DNA of 64,000 bases, taken from contig NC_071329.1 of the NCBI RefSeq assembly GCF_010183535.1, positions 9,362,001 to 9,426,000 on the forward strand, in the 5' to 3' direction. Numbering within the stretch: position 1 is the stretch's first letter; each line of letters begins with the position of its first letter. The position numbers and the translations under genes were made by a program. Positions 1 through 16,088 of the stretch are shown in pieces. The stretch comes from Caenorhabditis remanei. Lineage: Eukaryota; Nematoda; Chromadorea; Rhabditida; Rhabditidae. The notes under the pieces were generated by a model. It was not told where the DNA came from and did no database searches. It saw nothing but the letters and a program-made list of their open reading frames with translations.

Positions 1-71
1 TAGAAGGAGGAAATATAGTTTGAAAATAACATTTTTGGAAATTGGAATATTTTTTATTTTTCATATTTTTT

Positions 72-1253
72 CTATTTGAAAATTACAAAAAACCTACTCT
101 GTTGAATAACATTAGTTCCTGGTTGCAGCTGAGGTTGAGGTAATTTAATATCAGTCGATGAATCGGGACTTCTCCTTTCCACTTTCATTATAACACTACT
201 TGTTGGAAAACTTTGTTGAACACCTTCTGAAGGACGAAATGGATGAAAAGCAGATGAGGAAGACGATGAAAATAGAGAAGATGTTGAGGTCGAAGCGGGT
301 TGAGTGCTCGAATAAACCTGCAAAATGGGATCGTTCGAACATCTGGCTTTCTAGGTCACGGATTTCATCTGTCAACGAATTCATTAGAATAGACTCACTG
401 GTGACTGAATTGTTGTTGGTTGCAACTGGCACAATTGAATCATTGATGGGAAATGAGGAGCTGTTTGAAGAAGTGGAACAGATAGCATTGAACTTGCTTG
501 TAGTGGAGCAACAGGTCCAGATGGAAACAAATTTTTTGCAACATTCGGAATGATTAATGCTGTTGGAGGTTCTATTGCAGTTGGTTGGGGAGTTGCAGCA
601 GCTGTTGTTATTACAGAAGATGGTCTATTTTCTAATTGAGACTTTAATCTCTCATTTTCAGCCGACAGCTGCATTATCTTCTCTTCCATTGCTTGATCAT
701 TCAGTCTTCGTTTTTCTCGACTTCTTCGCGATGCATCATTATTCCTCCGTCGCCTTTCCCAATAATGTTCATCTTTTATTACACTTTCATTTACGGAATT
801 TCTGGAAAATAAATTATGAAGAAATGAATTAGAAAAGATTTTAAATTATTCTTATATTTTAGGCTTCAACTTCTTTTTGACAAGGAAGAATCTAGAAACA
901 ATTGGTTATCGGATTACTGTACTTTCAAAACAATTCACACCTTCACAGCAATCCAATTGTTTTGACAAAAATGTTATAATACCAGTTTAAAAACTTCCTG
1001 TTCTCTATAACTTTCAAATGAACAATTATTCATAAAAATAACTGGTTCAAAACATTTTGACTCTAGACATTGCCTCTCAAGTCCTAATTCTGTAGACATC
1101 TTGAATTCGATAAAATGTTTACCTTCTAGATTCCGGAGGAGATCCTTCTGAAAAGTTCGACGAATCTGACGAGCTCGATGAGAACTCGGCAGAAGCCGAA
1201 CAAACCACCGAAAGTCTGGAGGACGGTGACAGTGACACCGAGTCGACGTCCAT
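72..1253 (-). CDS. atf-2: bZIP transcription factor, ATF-2 / NFIL3 type
   Basis: Three exons (1253-1123, 801-399, 317-72) join in frame to 259 residues. Exon 2 opens with a basic region, KDEHYWERRRRNNDASRRSR (about residues 52-71), then EKRRLNDQAMEEKI and a heptad-leucine zipper to about residue 105. This N-x-x-A-x-R-S-R-x-K-R-R form is typical of the PAR/NFIL3 branch of bZIP factors, which bind DNA as dimers in the nucleus. The rest is Ser/Thr/Pro/Gln-rich and low complexity, as in activation or repression domains. The start is the first ATG of a serine-rich first exon. I name it atf-2 because it lies next to mak-1, as I remember for C. elegans (K08F8.2 and K08F8.1). ces-2 is the main alternative. 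The bZIP call is very safe; the ortholog name less so. Confidence 0.82.
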
Positions 1254-4200
1254 CTGAAAATGAAGTGTTTGTTGTTTGTTTAAACTAGACTATGTAGGGT
1301 AATGATGCAAGAAATGAGGTCAGAAGAAATGATGATGAAGTGTAAAAAAGTGAGAGCTATATGCAGGTGTGTATTTGTGTTCATATAGGTGTAGTAGAGT
1401 GCAGTTAGCAACAATTAAGCGGTTCTGTCCCCCTCTGGGCGCCTCCTCAGTTGACCTATTTGCGCCCCCCTAACAAACCAGTTAGCCATAGCCATTCCGT
1501 CTACACACGCGGTCACTTTCGGACAATGCTGGTATCCTTTCTCTCTTTTTCACTCTCTACAAAATGAACGAGTCGAAGAGAGAACAGGATATCCCATCCG
1601 GAGAGAGACTTCTCTCCGTTCCCTTTCTTCCAACACTCTTCTAATCATTTTTCATCGTTCGCCCCCCGACGACTTCTTCCAATTCTCACCGTCGATGATG
1701 CCGGCTTTTCTAATCGTTTTCACTTTCCTTTCCCTTTCAATGCTTAGCTTTCGCTGCTTTCGGGTCACGGATGTATATGTCTCTGTGTGTATTCGTAAGT
1801 GAATGTGTGGCCATTGGGAATAAATTCATCAGGTCACTAGTACAAAAGGGTAGGCGAACTTTGCGAAATGAATCAAAAAGAAGAAGAAAGCTACAAGAAA
1901 AGAAAGTGAAAAATGGGAGTGGATAAGGAAGAAGAAAATTGGGGGAAAGATAACAACGGGAAAGTGAAATGAAAGTAACAGAAAACGATCAAGAATTATG
2001 ATATTCTTGGGGGATGCGGGAGTCGTAATTCTTGAGTTGAAACCTGACCATTTTCAGATTTATCGAGGGGTGGACTCTATTCGTGATCATTGTTCCCAAA
2101 GTCAGAATTTCATCTAATTTGGAGATTCGTTACAATGTAATCTAGTGTCAGGAATTTTTAAGCCAGAATCTAGTTTCTAGACAGTATTTTTTTCACAGTT
2201 TCGAGTTTTCCGAAAGAAAACTGGTTGACCAAGATCAAGACAACATGATTCAAAGCACTTTGTTAGAGCCTTTAATTTCTGAACTTTAGAGAAAAATTTC
2301 AACAAAAAAGAGGACGTTCTATATCAGCCTTATCCCTTGTATCAAACCAAAAATTTAACGCAGTTTATTTCATGAAATCTAAGCAATACATTTTTGGTTA
2401 CGGTAGTGACGATTCGCAATTGAACCATCGTTTTTGAGAAAAGTAGAATTCAAGCTTTGAGAAAAAAAATCAAAATTAGAACTGACCGCTACGAAAAGGT
2501 TCTGAAAAAGGTTTTCTCGAAAAAAAAAGAGTTAGACAAGATGGACAAATTCGCGAATTCGGGTGGTGGACACTTGTTTGTTTTTGATTGTGCACCGAAA
2601 AAAAGAAAGAAGAGAGAGAAAGACTGTTTTCGTGGAGAGCAAAAATAACCGTAGGCCGCCTGGGGACAATTGTCCACGAATCGAAAAGAGAGAGCTATTT
2701 TTGTTTGTTTGTAAGGCGACTCTGAGAGAGGAGTGAATCACAAATAGTCAGGAAAAAAACGGGAGAAGAAGAAGAGTAGGTAAGCAGTGTCCACTGCTTC
2801 CAAACTTTTTTCTGCAAACCAGACGAGAAGAGGACACATGAATTCTGATTTTCCCCCTCTCTCTATGCATCATTGAATGATGATTTTGACCAGTACTCTC
2901 TGTCACAACTAACTGTATTTTCGGAAGGATTAGGTCGGAAAGAGGGAAAAATGAGGTGCACTTTGATGGGAAATTGAGTTAGGTTGAGAGGGAGAATTGC
3001 GAAATGAGGGGTGTTGAAATGGTATTTCTTTTTGTTGAAACTCATTGAAAAAAGAAGAAAAAAGAAGAAGAAGATCGTAGTTCGATACGGGAGGAAAAGG
3101 GAATGAGAAAGAGAGAGTGGCTAGCACGATCGTATCGTTCGGGAATAACGAGTCAGCGAAAGCACGCGAGAGAAAGGGAATGTTGAATGAAAGTTCGAGA
3201 TAGGTATCTTCAGGAAAATGTGTTAGAAGGAAGCAAATTTAAAAAAGTCCAAAGTTTAATAGTTTGGAAAAGATAGGGAATCAGTTTGATAGTTTTGTGA
3301 AGAGGACCTTAGGTTTTCAGCAGTTTAATAAGAGTATCAGAAGTTACTCGATATCCTACCACCGTCTTTTTCACGAGAATAAGTGGCACTTCCGAAAAAT
3401 ACTCTTCTTATGGAATCCAGAAAGAGCAAGGTGTCTTCATGAACTGTAATCTGTTGAGAAATGTTACAAATGAAACATGATCGGTTTGATGTGTTTTATG
3501 AGTGGATATGGAAAAAAGAAAAGAAAAGAGGCCACGATAGATGGTCATTTGGAGTGCGGGTCAGTACTGGATAAACGGTTTTTCGTTCTATCCAGGATTT
3601 TTAAGGAAATCATCAGAAGAAACACTTCTCCCTGTGAAAGAGATACCATTTTCACTTATTCAAAAGTAGGAAGGAGGCAGAAGCTGATGAGAAGCCAGGT
3701 GAAAAGTGAAGATGATGAAGCGGATCTCGGATACAAGGGAGAGAAGAAAAAGAAAGCGAAAAGAGGACGGACAACAGACAAAAGGCGAAACGAGCGAAAG
3801 CGACCGACGACTTCTTTTCGATCGGATTGGAGGCAGGAAAACGAGAGTTTCGGACAGTGTGGTGACCACCGCAAGAGTGAAAGTCAAGTTAGACAATAGG
3901 CTTGAAACTGACGACGATGATGCAGGTTCGGGATTCGACACGTCGTCAGAAGAACGGGAATACCCCCTTCTTCATGCGTAATTGCAATGATGCCTGCTTT
4001 CCTTTTCGTCTTCATCGAGATATGTTTGGGTGTGTGTGCTTCAAGATCCGGCTGTGATGATCCAATCAATCGACGACGAAAAGTTTGGCACCGAAATTAT
4101 ATGCTTTATCGAAAGAGAAAGCGATTCGAATTGTATGCAAAAAGTAGGTGAGACGATGAGATTCTCTCGAAGAAAAGAACAGGAAACTGAAGGAAAAGAA

Positions 4201-6000
4201 GGATTGAATGTGATGAACGAAGAGCATCGGAAGGATTGTTGTTGTTGTTGTCAAGGATAAGTCAGAATGAAAAGAGAGGAATGAATATTCGGAGAAGAGA
4301 ATCGGAGCAGATGGTGTGCATCTCTTTGCATCCACAAGTGATTGTGCTCATCGGGGGGAAACAGAATAAAAGGAACAGTCGAGATTTGAGTTTCTAAGTT
4401 TGATGCTTTGAAGTTTTTATTGCAGAAAAAAGTAATCAAATTATACAATTTTGTTAATTCTGGATTACGTAATACTCATCGAAAAAACATTAAGAAACTC
4501 CAAAAAGATTTCAATTTCTGAAGGCTGTTTTCAACAAGACAAAATTGAAGAAAACATTTGATTCATTTTAGAATGAAAAAAATAGGAAGATGTTAATTTG
4601 AAGGCAATAGTGACTCTGGTTCTGATAATGTTAAAATGAAACTATCCACAGATTTCAATGTTGGAGAATGTATTCTCAAGACTCTGAATTTCCAGAATCA
4701 GAACTGACCAAATCGAGATAAAGCAGTTTTCGGAATAACATCTATATTCTGATCTTTCGACATGTAGAATGGATTCAAAGACTTTTTAAAGAAATTCTGA
4801 GAAAGACAGTCAGATTCTTTCGAAATTTCTTGAGAATTCAGTTGGGAACAAACACAAAAAAGGGACCGCCTTGTCAGTGAAATGAAGCTGAGTGAGTCCC
4901 AGCAGTCACTGTGGCACCGAAACAAAATATGGGGCAGAACGGGAGTGGATGTCCGCGCGGACGGCGTGTCTATTGGGACACTGGCACGGCACGTAAACAT
5001 CAGTGACCCCGAGTGACCGAAAGACGAGAGCTGGCTGGCAACTAGGCGGTTTGATGATGGTCAGACCCAGTAAACAACAACCTCCGCGCAAGAAGAGCAC
5101 TCTTTCGAGAGGGCATAATCTGGGTCTCGTATTGTACACACTATTTTGTAATATTCAACTGATTAGTTGAATGAAGAGAACGAACGAAGAAAAGAAGCGA
5201 CACGGAGCACGTCAACGCAACAAATCATCGTCATACAGCTGTGATGAGATAAGAGAAATCGGGAAGGAAGAAGTGCAAAACAACTTGTTTATTATTCAAT
5301 TCACAGCTATTCAATGAGTTGAAACACTTCAAAAGTTGTTGTTGATTACATTATTGAGATGTCTCCTGAGGGATAGTTGAGGAGAGATTGGAAATACAGT
5401 AACCTGCATTGTTCACAACTTTGCGAACTCCCAGCTTTTCAGCGCCTCCTTCTGAAATCTAACCAAAGAATTTTCATATTTTTCCACAATTTTCGTTTTA
5501 ACTTTTCAAGATAATAAACTAATTACCTCTTGAAATTCTCTATTTGAGAACTGCAACTTTCTCTATGAAGATCAGAACCAAAAAGCCAATTCCATATTAT
5601 TTTGCCCTTTCATGGTTGTCATCGAACTGTCGTAATCTAGTTTCCAAACATCTGCTCCTTAATTGATGTGCATGCATCCTACTCAACAGGTCCATAATAT
5701 TTACCGGAGCCTTTCGGAGGGTCATTTGATGACAGCAGGCTGATGAACAAACACCTGCGCAAGAAGAATACGGCATCGTTGCTCTCCGCGAGTCGGGTGG
5801 CTGGTACTGGCAGGTGCGCGAATGGTGTAATAGGCAACGATGTGGCAATAATGATAGGGGAATTTATTCCGAAGGTACAAACATTCTATTCATAAAAAGT
5901 ACTTTGTTATTCACAGGAAGAGCAATGTATATATGAAAAAGAGTATTAGTTTAGATATAGTTTTTTGGCAGGATTCAATAGTTTAGAGGTAGGTCACGGA
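1254..6000. other. Intergenic, atf-2 upstream / mak-1 downstream
   Basis: About 4.7 kb with no exon chain I can support. Several open frames near 2.5, 3.5-4.3 and 5.0-5.8 kb are purine-rich or low complexity and lack splice context. It should hold the atf-2 promoter and the mak-1 3' end. Two similar blocks, 5050-5096 and 5725-5767, each have TTTGATGA followed 32-36 bases later by GCGCAAGAAGA. Confidence 0.6.
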
Positions 6001-8941
<2,941 letters not shown>

Positions 8942-11900
8942 CCTTCTCGTTTAGGTACAGCGTAACGCTGTGGGTGAACAAGTTGGCGAGAGCCTAGAAA
9001 ATTCCAAAGGTTAAGAGAAATTGATATGTTTACATAGAGAATAGAAACGGTAAACGATGGAAAATGGAACAAAAATCGAAGAGTCTGTTGACAAAAAAGA
9101 AGAGAAGATCGAGTACTTCTAGTACTTGCTATTGCCCCGTTCTCGCACTGACATTAATCTGCTTAACAATGAAGTAGTTCGGAAAAAGAGAAGAAAAGAA
9201 ATAAAAGAGTTAAAACAAACGTCTGATGCAGACAATGAAGTAGAAAGAAGAAGAATCAAGCTATCGATTGATTTCGACCTTCCCATTGCATGAATATATA
9301 TTTACGAAGAGGAGGCAGCGAAGGGAGATGCAATGTCTGGTTGGGAGGGAGGCGCCCGGTGAGAAAAAGATAGAGACATGAGGAAAAAGTGTTGGTTTTA
9401 CATGGGACGCCCCGTTGGGGCGGAGCAACTAGGAACTTCCACAATGGTCTGAGTCTGGTGGCGAGATGGGCGGTTTATATAGGGAATAGAAGTGGGAGTC
9501 ATTTTTTCATTTCTGGCTACGCCTCCATTTCGTAGGAGGCGCCTGCGCCGAAGGGATGCGCCAGTCGCCAGGGGGCGTCTTATCATTTCTATCTGGAATA
9601 AAATACAAACTATCAAATACAGACCCACGTGACTACAAAGAACGTTTAGAGCCGTGACAGTGACAACAATAAACACTCTTTTTCTTTTTACATGAAATAA
9701 AATCGATGTGAATCGTGTATGACCGCTTGGTTCTTTCAGTCATGACAGTCAGAATAGGAAATAAAACTTGTTCTCTACTTTTATGGTAGGTTTACAGCTG
9801 CGAACGTCAAAGAATTGCGAGCCTAATCAATGTGTTACAATAAATGAAAATTGACAAGAGGAGATTCTTATAAAACGGGAAGTGAATCGATGAGCGGAAA
9901 TGTAAAAGAAGGACCCATGAAGTCACGAGCTTGCGCGCCGGGGCACTAGTGAAGCGCAGAACAGAGCTCCTGACGCAATTGGCGTCTTTTCCGAAGTTTT
10001 GAAGAGACTAAAAAAGATAAATCAGGAGAAAAATATAGAGTTCGTAGTTCAGAGTATAGTGAAAAAAAACTAGCGAAAGCAGCATCGATCAATTCGTTTC
10101 ACTAATGGACGAGCTTGGTTAGCAAAAATTAGCTCAAACAAACATTTGAACAGACGAGGCGGCTTCACGAACATTATTTCATTACAAAAAAAATGTTTAA
10201 CGGAAACGTTGATTGGAAAATGTAAAAGGGTGTTTTCTGATGGAATTACCAAAAAGTGGAATTACATATGCGAAAGATTTAGTGATTTTCGATTATTAAT
10301 ACGAGATTATTGTTTAAAAATAAGCAAAGAAACTAAATTTGGGAATAAACTCTGATTTTCTGAAAAAGAAATTTGATGACTCAGGCAACTCGATGTTAGT
10401 CTAATTAGACAACCGAAGTCTAATTAGACAGAATAGCAATCTAAATACAATCTAGTTAGATTAGCTCGTTTTTAAAGTCTAATTAGACAGTTTTAAAGTC
10501 TAAATAGACAGTTTTAAAGTCTAATTAGACAGGCAAGTCTAATCTCTAAATTTACTTGAATTAGATTAATATTGAGTTGTCTGAGGAAAAGCTGAAAATT
10601 GAATTGGTGCAATTTCCCGTGACGGTGTATGAAACGTAATTATTGTAAACCGTAACCTGTTCCAGCTTTCCTCGGAAAAGAGACGGAAAGAGAAGATAAT
10701 ATAATTTCGAAAAAGAAAGAAGAAAATAATTCAAAAATCTTGGCACAAAGTGCGCACCTGTGTGCTTTGTTTTTTGCTTCCAGTGGCCGGTCCAAAGTTT
10801 GACGATCAGATTTTCGGTGACGTGTCAGAAATGACTGGAACAGAACGCAGAGTGTCGCATCATATGACCGGAAACAAAGAAATGTTAGTCGAAGAAAGGA
10901 AGGCTGATCATAATGGCGATTCAGTTACACACGATTTTCTCGATGACTTTCTTCCTTATTAAAAACATGATCTTTAAAATTGTGAATGCAATAATTTTTC
11001 AGGTTGTGTAGTGTTATCCAAGACAAAGACTGTACTTTGGCCTATTGTTATCTCCGCTATCTATCTTTCTTCCCAATAACCTCGTCTTCTCCTTTTCAGG
11101 CCGGCCTTTCCAGTCCATCTCTATTAATCGGCTGATCGACAGTTGTGTTCTCTGATGTTCATTCAGAATCATGTTGCATCAGTTTATTTTTGAAACCATT
11201 AACATCTTCTCTTCCTGTTGACAATATCTGTTTTCTTTTCAAAGAAGATCGGAAAACCGAAATCGACCAAGCCATAAAAAACTTTTGATGTCACGTGGGG
11301 ATGTGTTTTTCGTAGCCTTGTAGGGTGTGCACGTACCTATTCAAAAAGTATGTCTCACAGACAGACTGTCGTTTCCTGAAAAACCACGTGATATCACCCC
11401 ACGTGGAGATGACTGAATGGTTTTGTCGTCAGATAGGGGAAAGGGGGTTTCCTGTCCTCGAAAAGACGATCGACAGGGGGTGGACGAACAGACGAAGAAG
11501 ATGATGGCGTGATAAGAAGAAGAGGATGGATATCAATGATCGTTGACCGATTCTTACTGGAAAAAAAAACTCTATCAGTGTTGTTGTTCGGTGAGATTTA
11601 CAATCGCTCTTTTGATCATTTGTTTGCAATTTCTCGAAGAAAAAAGGCAGAAGCTTCTCCTATCTGTTTCATAAACATTTGTGTGCACCGGGCACACGGC
11701 GACCCCTAGCACACACGTGACGCCAGGAGTCTACACGAAAAAAGTGATGGAATTGAAATGAGTCGCTTTTTCTTTGAAGTCTGTCACTTTATGGCGTGGT
11801 TTTCTCTATGCTGGAGTGTGTGTTCTGAATGACAATTGAGACGAGAAAGGTGACTTCATGACATAGGTTCAGGTCGTTTCCAACCCCGCAATATTCATCG

Positions 11901-14840
11901 TTTGAGGGCATAATGAGGCAGACGTTTGGTTGGTTGAATCAGTGTTTGGTATAGAAGAAAAGTAACTGATAAACTGGGTGAAGAGAAACGACTGAACGCA
12001 ATTTTTGATCATTTGAAAACTGGCATTCTATGGAAAAAAATGTGGAACCAACAAAAGAAAAGAGGGTATAAAGTTCAGGAATCACAATCATTGCAATGGG
12101 GGAAATTTCAAAAAGGAAGGTTTGGAGTTTGGACCCCAAAAAGGATCCTCCTAGGAGTTCACCAGATGAATAAAGTACTACTTTTCACAAGTGTACTGCA
12201 TGCAAACTACAGAAAACATATATGAAATGTTAAGTGTCCAGAAACGTGTTCCTGTTCTTCTTTTCATCTTACATGTTTGGAAATTTCAGTCTAGTTTGAT
12301 CGAACTGTAAAATATTTCTTCTGTCTCCTTGACCGTTTTCTATTCTTTGTAGCTGAATTTCACTTCCTGCTCCTCAAAGTTTGGACAGGAACATACCAGA
12401 ACTTTCTCGCTTTCATCAGAATTCTTCTCTCATTGTTTTTTATTACATCACCCGCCGCCTCCGTCTCGTCAGAACCCTGATCTTTCTTTCCTAAACCTTT
12501 TTCTTTTCGAGGGGTGAACTCATCAGTGTTCATTTGATCTCAATCAAGATGAATTTCGTTGAAAAACGCTGCAGTCATCTCCGATTAACCGGGGGTTTCC
12601 CTCACGAGCCAATTTGATAAGAATTCGTTGATAACAAACTTTCTGCGAAAATTTAATCGAATGGTGACGGTGGAAAGGGGTTTCCCGGTTACGTGACTTT
12701 CAACATAAACTTTGATTATATCATCTGTCATGATTGATGTCATGGACATCGTTTTGTTTTTTGAAAAAGAAGAAAAGAAGAAATATACTAACCGGTACAG
12801 GGGATGCCTGCAAAGGAAAAGGAAAAGAAGAATGTTTTCTAGACTTTTCCATTTCAGATGTCGTTCCATTTGCTTTTCGATCAACAACATTATAACAACC
12901 TTTGCTCTTTTTTGATAAGAGATTCATAAAAACATTTTGAAAGGACAGTTTGTGTTGTCTCTTTTTCTTCTTCCCGAGGAAGAAATATATGTACGGCGAG
13001 AAGGGAAAAGGAATCAGTTTCAACAAAACGCATAACTGGTTTTGGTTTTCAAATGACATTGGTTAATAGATCGTAAACTCATTCTATCTGTTTCCTACTT
13101 CCCTTTAAAATATCTCTTACAAAAGGAACATTTAAAAAGCACAAAGAACAATTGACACATCTCTCGGACGTCAGCGGAAGCTGCCAAGTTTGCTCAGGAC
13201 ACTGTTTTTGTTGCAAAAAGGGAAAAAACAAAAAGGAGAAAAAATGAAACAGGAATGTGTTTGAAAAGAAACGAACGTTTTGGGTGGGGAAACGCGTGTG
13301 AACTGGGAAATGGATGTTCTGGAAATAATTTTGGTTTTGGAAGCTATATAGGAAGTCCTCAGGGTCTTCTAGGTCCATTGATACCGTACATCATAGATCC
13401 ACCGGGTGCGCCTGAAAAGTATCATTTTTCAAAGATTTTAATGAAGGGATTATATTTTAGAATGCGCCATGGTTCTACGGATCACCTGTGGCTTCGAAGT
13501 ACTATTGAATTACTAAAAGTCTATAGTCTCGCTTTTGTAGCCACAGCATTTTGCAAAGAAACCAAATCCTCTCGAACACTCTTCCTCACACTACAGTAAC
13601 CAAAATCTGTCTTCCAATTCTTTTCTTTTCTTGAATTTTTTGTTTTTCCAGTCATACATTCCCATCAGATTCTCAATTGATAACACTTATTTTTTGTGTG
13701 AAACATGTACATCCTTGAACTTTTATAACTATTTTCATGAGATCACAACCGCGAAACTGTTGATCAAAAGTTGACATATCAACAACGTCTCTTCTAGAAG
13801 AACACTAGAATCTATCAACGGAAATGAAATAAAAAGGGAAAAAGAAGAAATGTTGCTGAACTCATGATCTTTTTCTTCTTCTTCTCATCTGTATTATCTT
13901 TTCTCAATATCACCAATCCAGTTTTCGTATTTGGTAATCAGTTCATCTGATTATTGAGTACAAATGACCGAATTGCAGAAAATAAAACAAAAAACATGTT
14001 TTGAATGTTGCAATGCAGGAAAGAAACTATTGTTAAAAGACAATACAAATCAGTATTTGAGAATATTTCCAACAATCGGAATGGGGTTATTTTGGAAACA
14101 ATTGTACCCGTAATTGTGATGTAATTAATTGGTAATGGAGAACTGTGTGATGTCCGATTCTATCTTTCATTGATGACACACTTTAGGCAAAAGATGTCTA
14201 TTACGGTACTTTCTCTTTACAGAGAAGGTTTTCGAAATTCCAGAATTCTTTGGAGAATTACCGGTCAGTGTCGATTTGACACTCTTCTCTTTCAATTTCC
14301 AATTTCTCAGAAATTATTCGTGGTCGCAGATTCTTCAAAATACAATACATGGACTGTGATATTATCCGATGCTATCACTGATGATACGAATGAACTTTCT
14401 TGAATTAAGAGATATGCTACTAACCTCGACTACATTCAAGAAGTTCAGAAACCAAGGGTTTGCATTCAGAAATGGTCTTACTGTTCATAGAACACAACTT
14501 TTATTTAGATATTTTGCATGCTTTTTCCAAACTAAAAGGGTAAACATTTAAAGAAAGTTGTAGTACAGTTTCTCCAACATTCTTTTATTTTATTTTACAT
14601 CACAATCATTCCTGCAATACTATATAAAAACAAGACATCCTTATTTATGTTTACGTATGTTTTCATCTTTTTCTTATTCTATCGTAATACACCTCATCAA
14701 TGATCAATGTCAGTTATCAAACCGACAGTAATTCCTTATGATAAGCGATGTTCGATGACCCAGCTCTATAATTTCTTCTCTTTTTGTTTACAAAACCGGC
14801 TACTGATCAAAAGACTTGATTATTCCGAAATGACCAAATG
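8942..14840. other. Long intergenic region upstream of mak-1
   Basis: No convincing gene. It contains a GTCTAATTAGAC palindrome array (10398-10544), CACGTG E-boxes at 11292, 11385 and 11400, and a stretch at 13080-13600 with coding-like frames on both strands that I could not resolve into a gene. T-rich and A-rich runs elsewhere give only spurious frames. Confidence 0.5.
10398..10544. repeat. Interspersed palindrome array GTCTAATTAGAC
   Basis: Five copies of the 12-bp perfect palindrome GTCTAATTAGAC, or one-base variants such as GTCTAAATAGAC, lie within about 150 bp. Three are separated by the same spacer, AGTTTTAAA. A degenerate palindrome (about 10441-10463) sits between copies two and three. 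Each unit could form a hairpin or bind a homodimeric factor; TAATTA is a homeodomain core. Confidence 0.8.
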
Positions 14841-15001
14841 TCAACAAGATATGCAAACATCATTGTCTGAGAGCTTCTTATCAAGTCGACTTCTCTGAAG
14901 TTCACAGGTTTTCTTAGATTTCCCAAGTTATGTCTTCTTACAGTGTCTTGTGTTATTATATCCGTTTCTCTCACAAAGTGTGACCTCTCTTGAGTAGCCA
15001 T
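14841..15001 (-). CDS. Possible small gene, 37 residues, two exons
   Basis: ATG at 15001 directly follows a pyrimidine-rich TTTTTTGCAG acceptor, the usual position of a trans-splice site. Exon 1 (15001-14942) encodes MATQERSHFVRETDIITQDT. A 47-bp intron (GTAAGA...TTCAG) leads to exon 2 (14894-14841), RSRLDKKLSDNDVCISC and a stop, in frame. Overlapping AATAAA signals on this strand lie near 14590. There is no signal peptide, membrane segment or family I recognise; the product is hydrophilic with two cysteines near the end. The splice grammar supports a transcript, but 37 codons is too short to prove coding. It could be part of a non-coding RNA or of a longer gene. Confidence 0.35.
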
Positions 15002-16020
15002 CTGCAAAAAAGAAAAAGAAAAATACCGTAACTGTGAGCGTCGGCGGAAAGAAAGTAAAAATAGATGAGCACTTGACGGAAATAATCGAGTAAAGGTGCG
15101 AAGACACAAGTAGTTGGTGAATGAAAACACAGCTTTTTGCACAGAAACAAGAGTGATTTTGGAGTGATTTGATCATCTAACTATTTTGTGATTTCTCTTG
15201 TTGAGCAACACTCAAAAAATGAAGAAGGATCTATGAAAAGAATAGGGAAGTATGGGGTATGGTAGGAAAAGTTTCAGTGTTGCTACAGTAGTTACTTGCT
15301 GTTAAAGTTTCCTTTTGGAACTAACTAACTTCGAGATGCCATACATTCACTGATTGTCAGATTGTGATAATTTGAAAGCGTACTTATTTGGATGTGACGG
15401 GCCGGGCCGATTTTAAAATTTTCACCGGCCCGGCTCGGCCAGGCCCGGTCGGCCCGGGTGAAGCTACTTTTTTTTCCGAAAAACATGTTTTTTTCAGCAG
15501 TAATTTTTGAAAAAGTGGTTTTCGGGGCGTTTTGTGCAAAAATTTGATTAGTTTTACAGTGAATTTAGTGATAAAAAGCACTTGAAAATTTTTTTGGTGT
15601 ACAACAGTTTTTTTAAAGTTTCCACCCGGGCCGGGCCGGGCCGGCCCGTCAAGTGACAGTATGATCAGGCATGTTGTCAATATCCTACAAAAATTGAGAT
15701 CACCGATTAACCAGTTACTAATGATATACTGTCAAAACTAGTTATTATCTATAAATTAAAGGAAAATCCAGTTAGTAGACCTGTCCTCTACTATGTATTA
15801 CTGTAGAAAGTGAGCACAGAAGTGATATCTTCATTATCTTCATTAAAAGACCTAAACTCTAATCGAAATCGAAACTCAGCGGATCAAACAACTTCTCGGA
15901 AAAGTTGGTGCAACATGAAACATGTTTGAATTGATCGAGACATTTTGACAGTTTACCGCACGGTGATTACGCAATATGTTGGATCAACTCACTTGGTTTC
16001 CGGAATGGCATTGGAAACCG
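15002..16020. other. Intergenic between the small gene and the poly-Cys gene
   Basis: Non-coding apart from the GC-rich foldback repeat at 15396-15650. The last part is the promoter side of the downstream plus-strand gene. Confidence 0.6.
15396..15650. repeat. GC-rich foldback repeat (GGGCCGGGCC family), copy 1
   Basis: The ends are inverted: GACGGGCCGG at the left and CCGGCCCGTC at the right, each part of a longer run of GGCCC/GGGCC words, around an AT-rich core with T-runs. The left arm, GACGGGCCGGGCCGATTTTA then AAATTTTCACCGG, matches the reverse complement of the right arm of the copy at 39928-40190. So this is a dispersed family, probably a non-autonomous foldback or MITE-like element. 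I could not identify a target duplication. An open frame runs across it only because the GC repeats lack stops. Confidence 0.8.
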
Positions 16021-16028
16021 TATAAAAG
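16021..16028 (+). promoter_or_regulatory. TATA box of the poly-Cys gene
   Basis: TATAAAAG lies 61 bases before the next gene's ATG, in an otherwise AT-moderate stretch, at a spacing that suits a short 5' leader. Confidence 0.55.
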
Positions 16029-16088
16029 AGAATCGGCTAGTTGGGTTGGACATCAAATCTTACTCATTTCTTCATCTAATCCTCAATT

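Noticed and set aside
3477..4260. Long basic open frames on the plus strand
   Set aside because: Purine-rich GAA/AAG sequence gives Lys/Arg/Glu frames in several registers; no gene-like ends.
9398..9676. 92-residue frame upstream of mak-1
   Set aside because: No splice connection to mak-1 keeps frame, and the sequence is GC-rich with a small hairpin rather than coding-like.
15384..15680. 98-residue frame across the foldback repeat
   Set aside because: GC repeats lack stop codons; the same sequence occurs in the second repeat copy.
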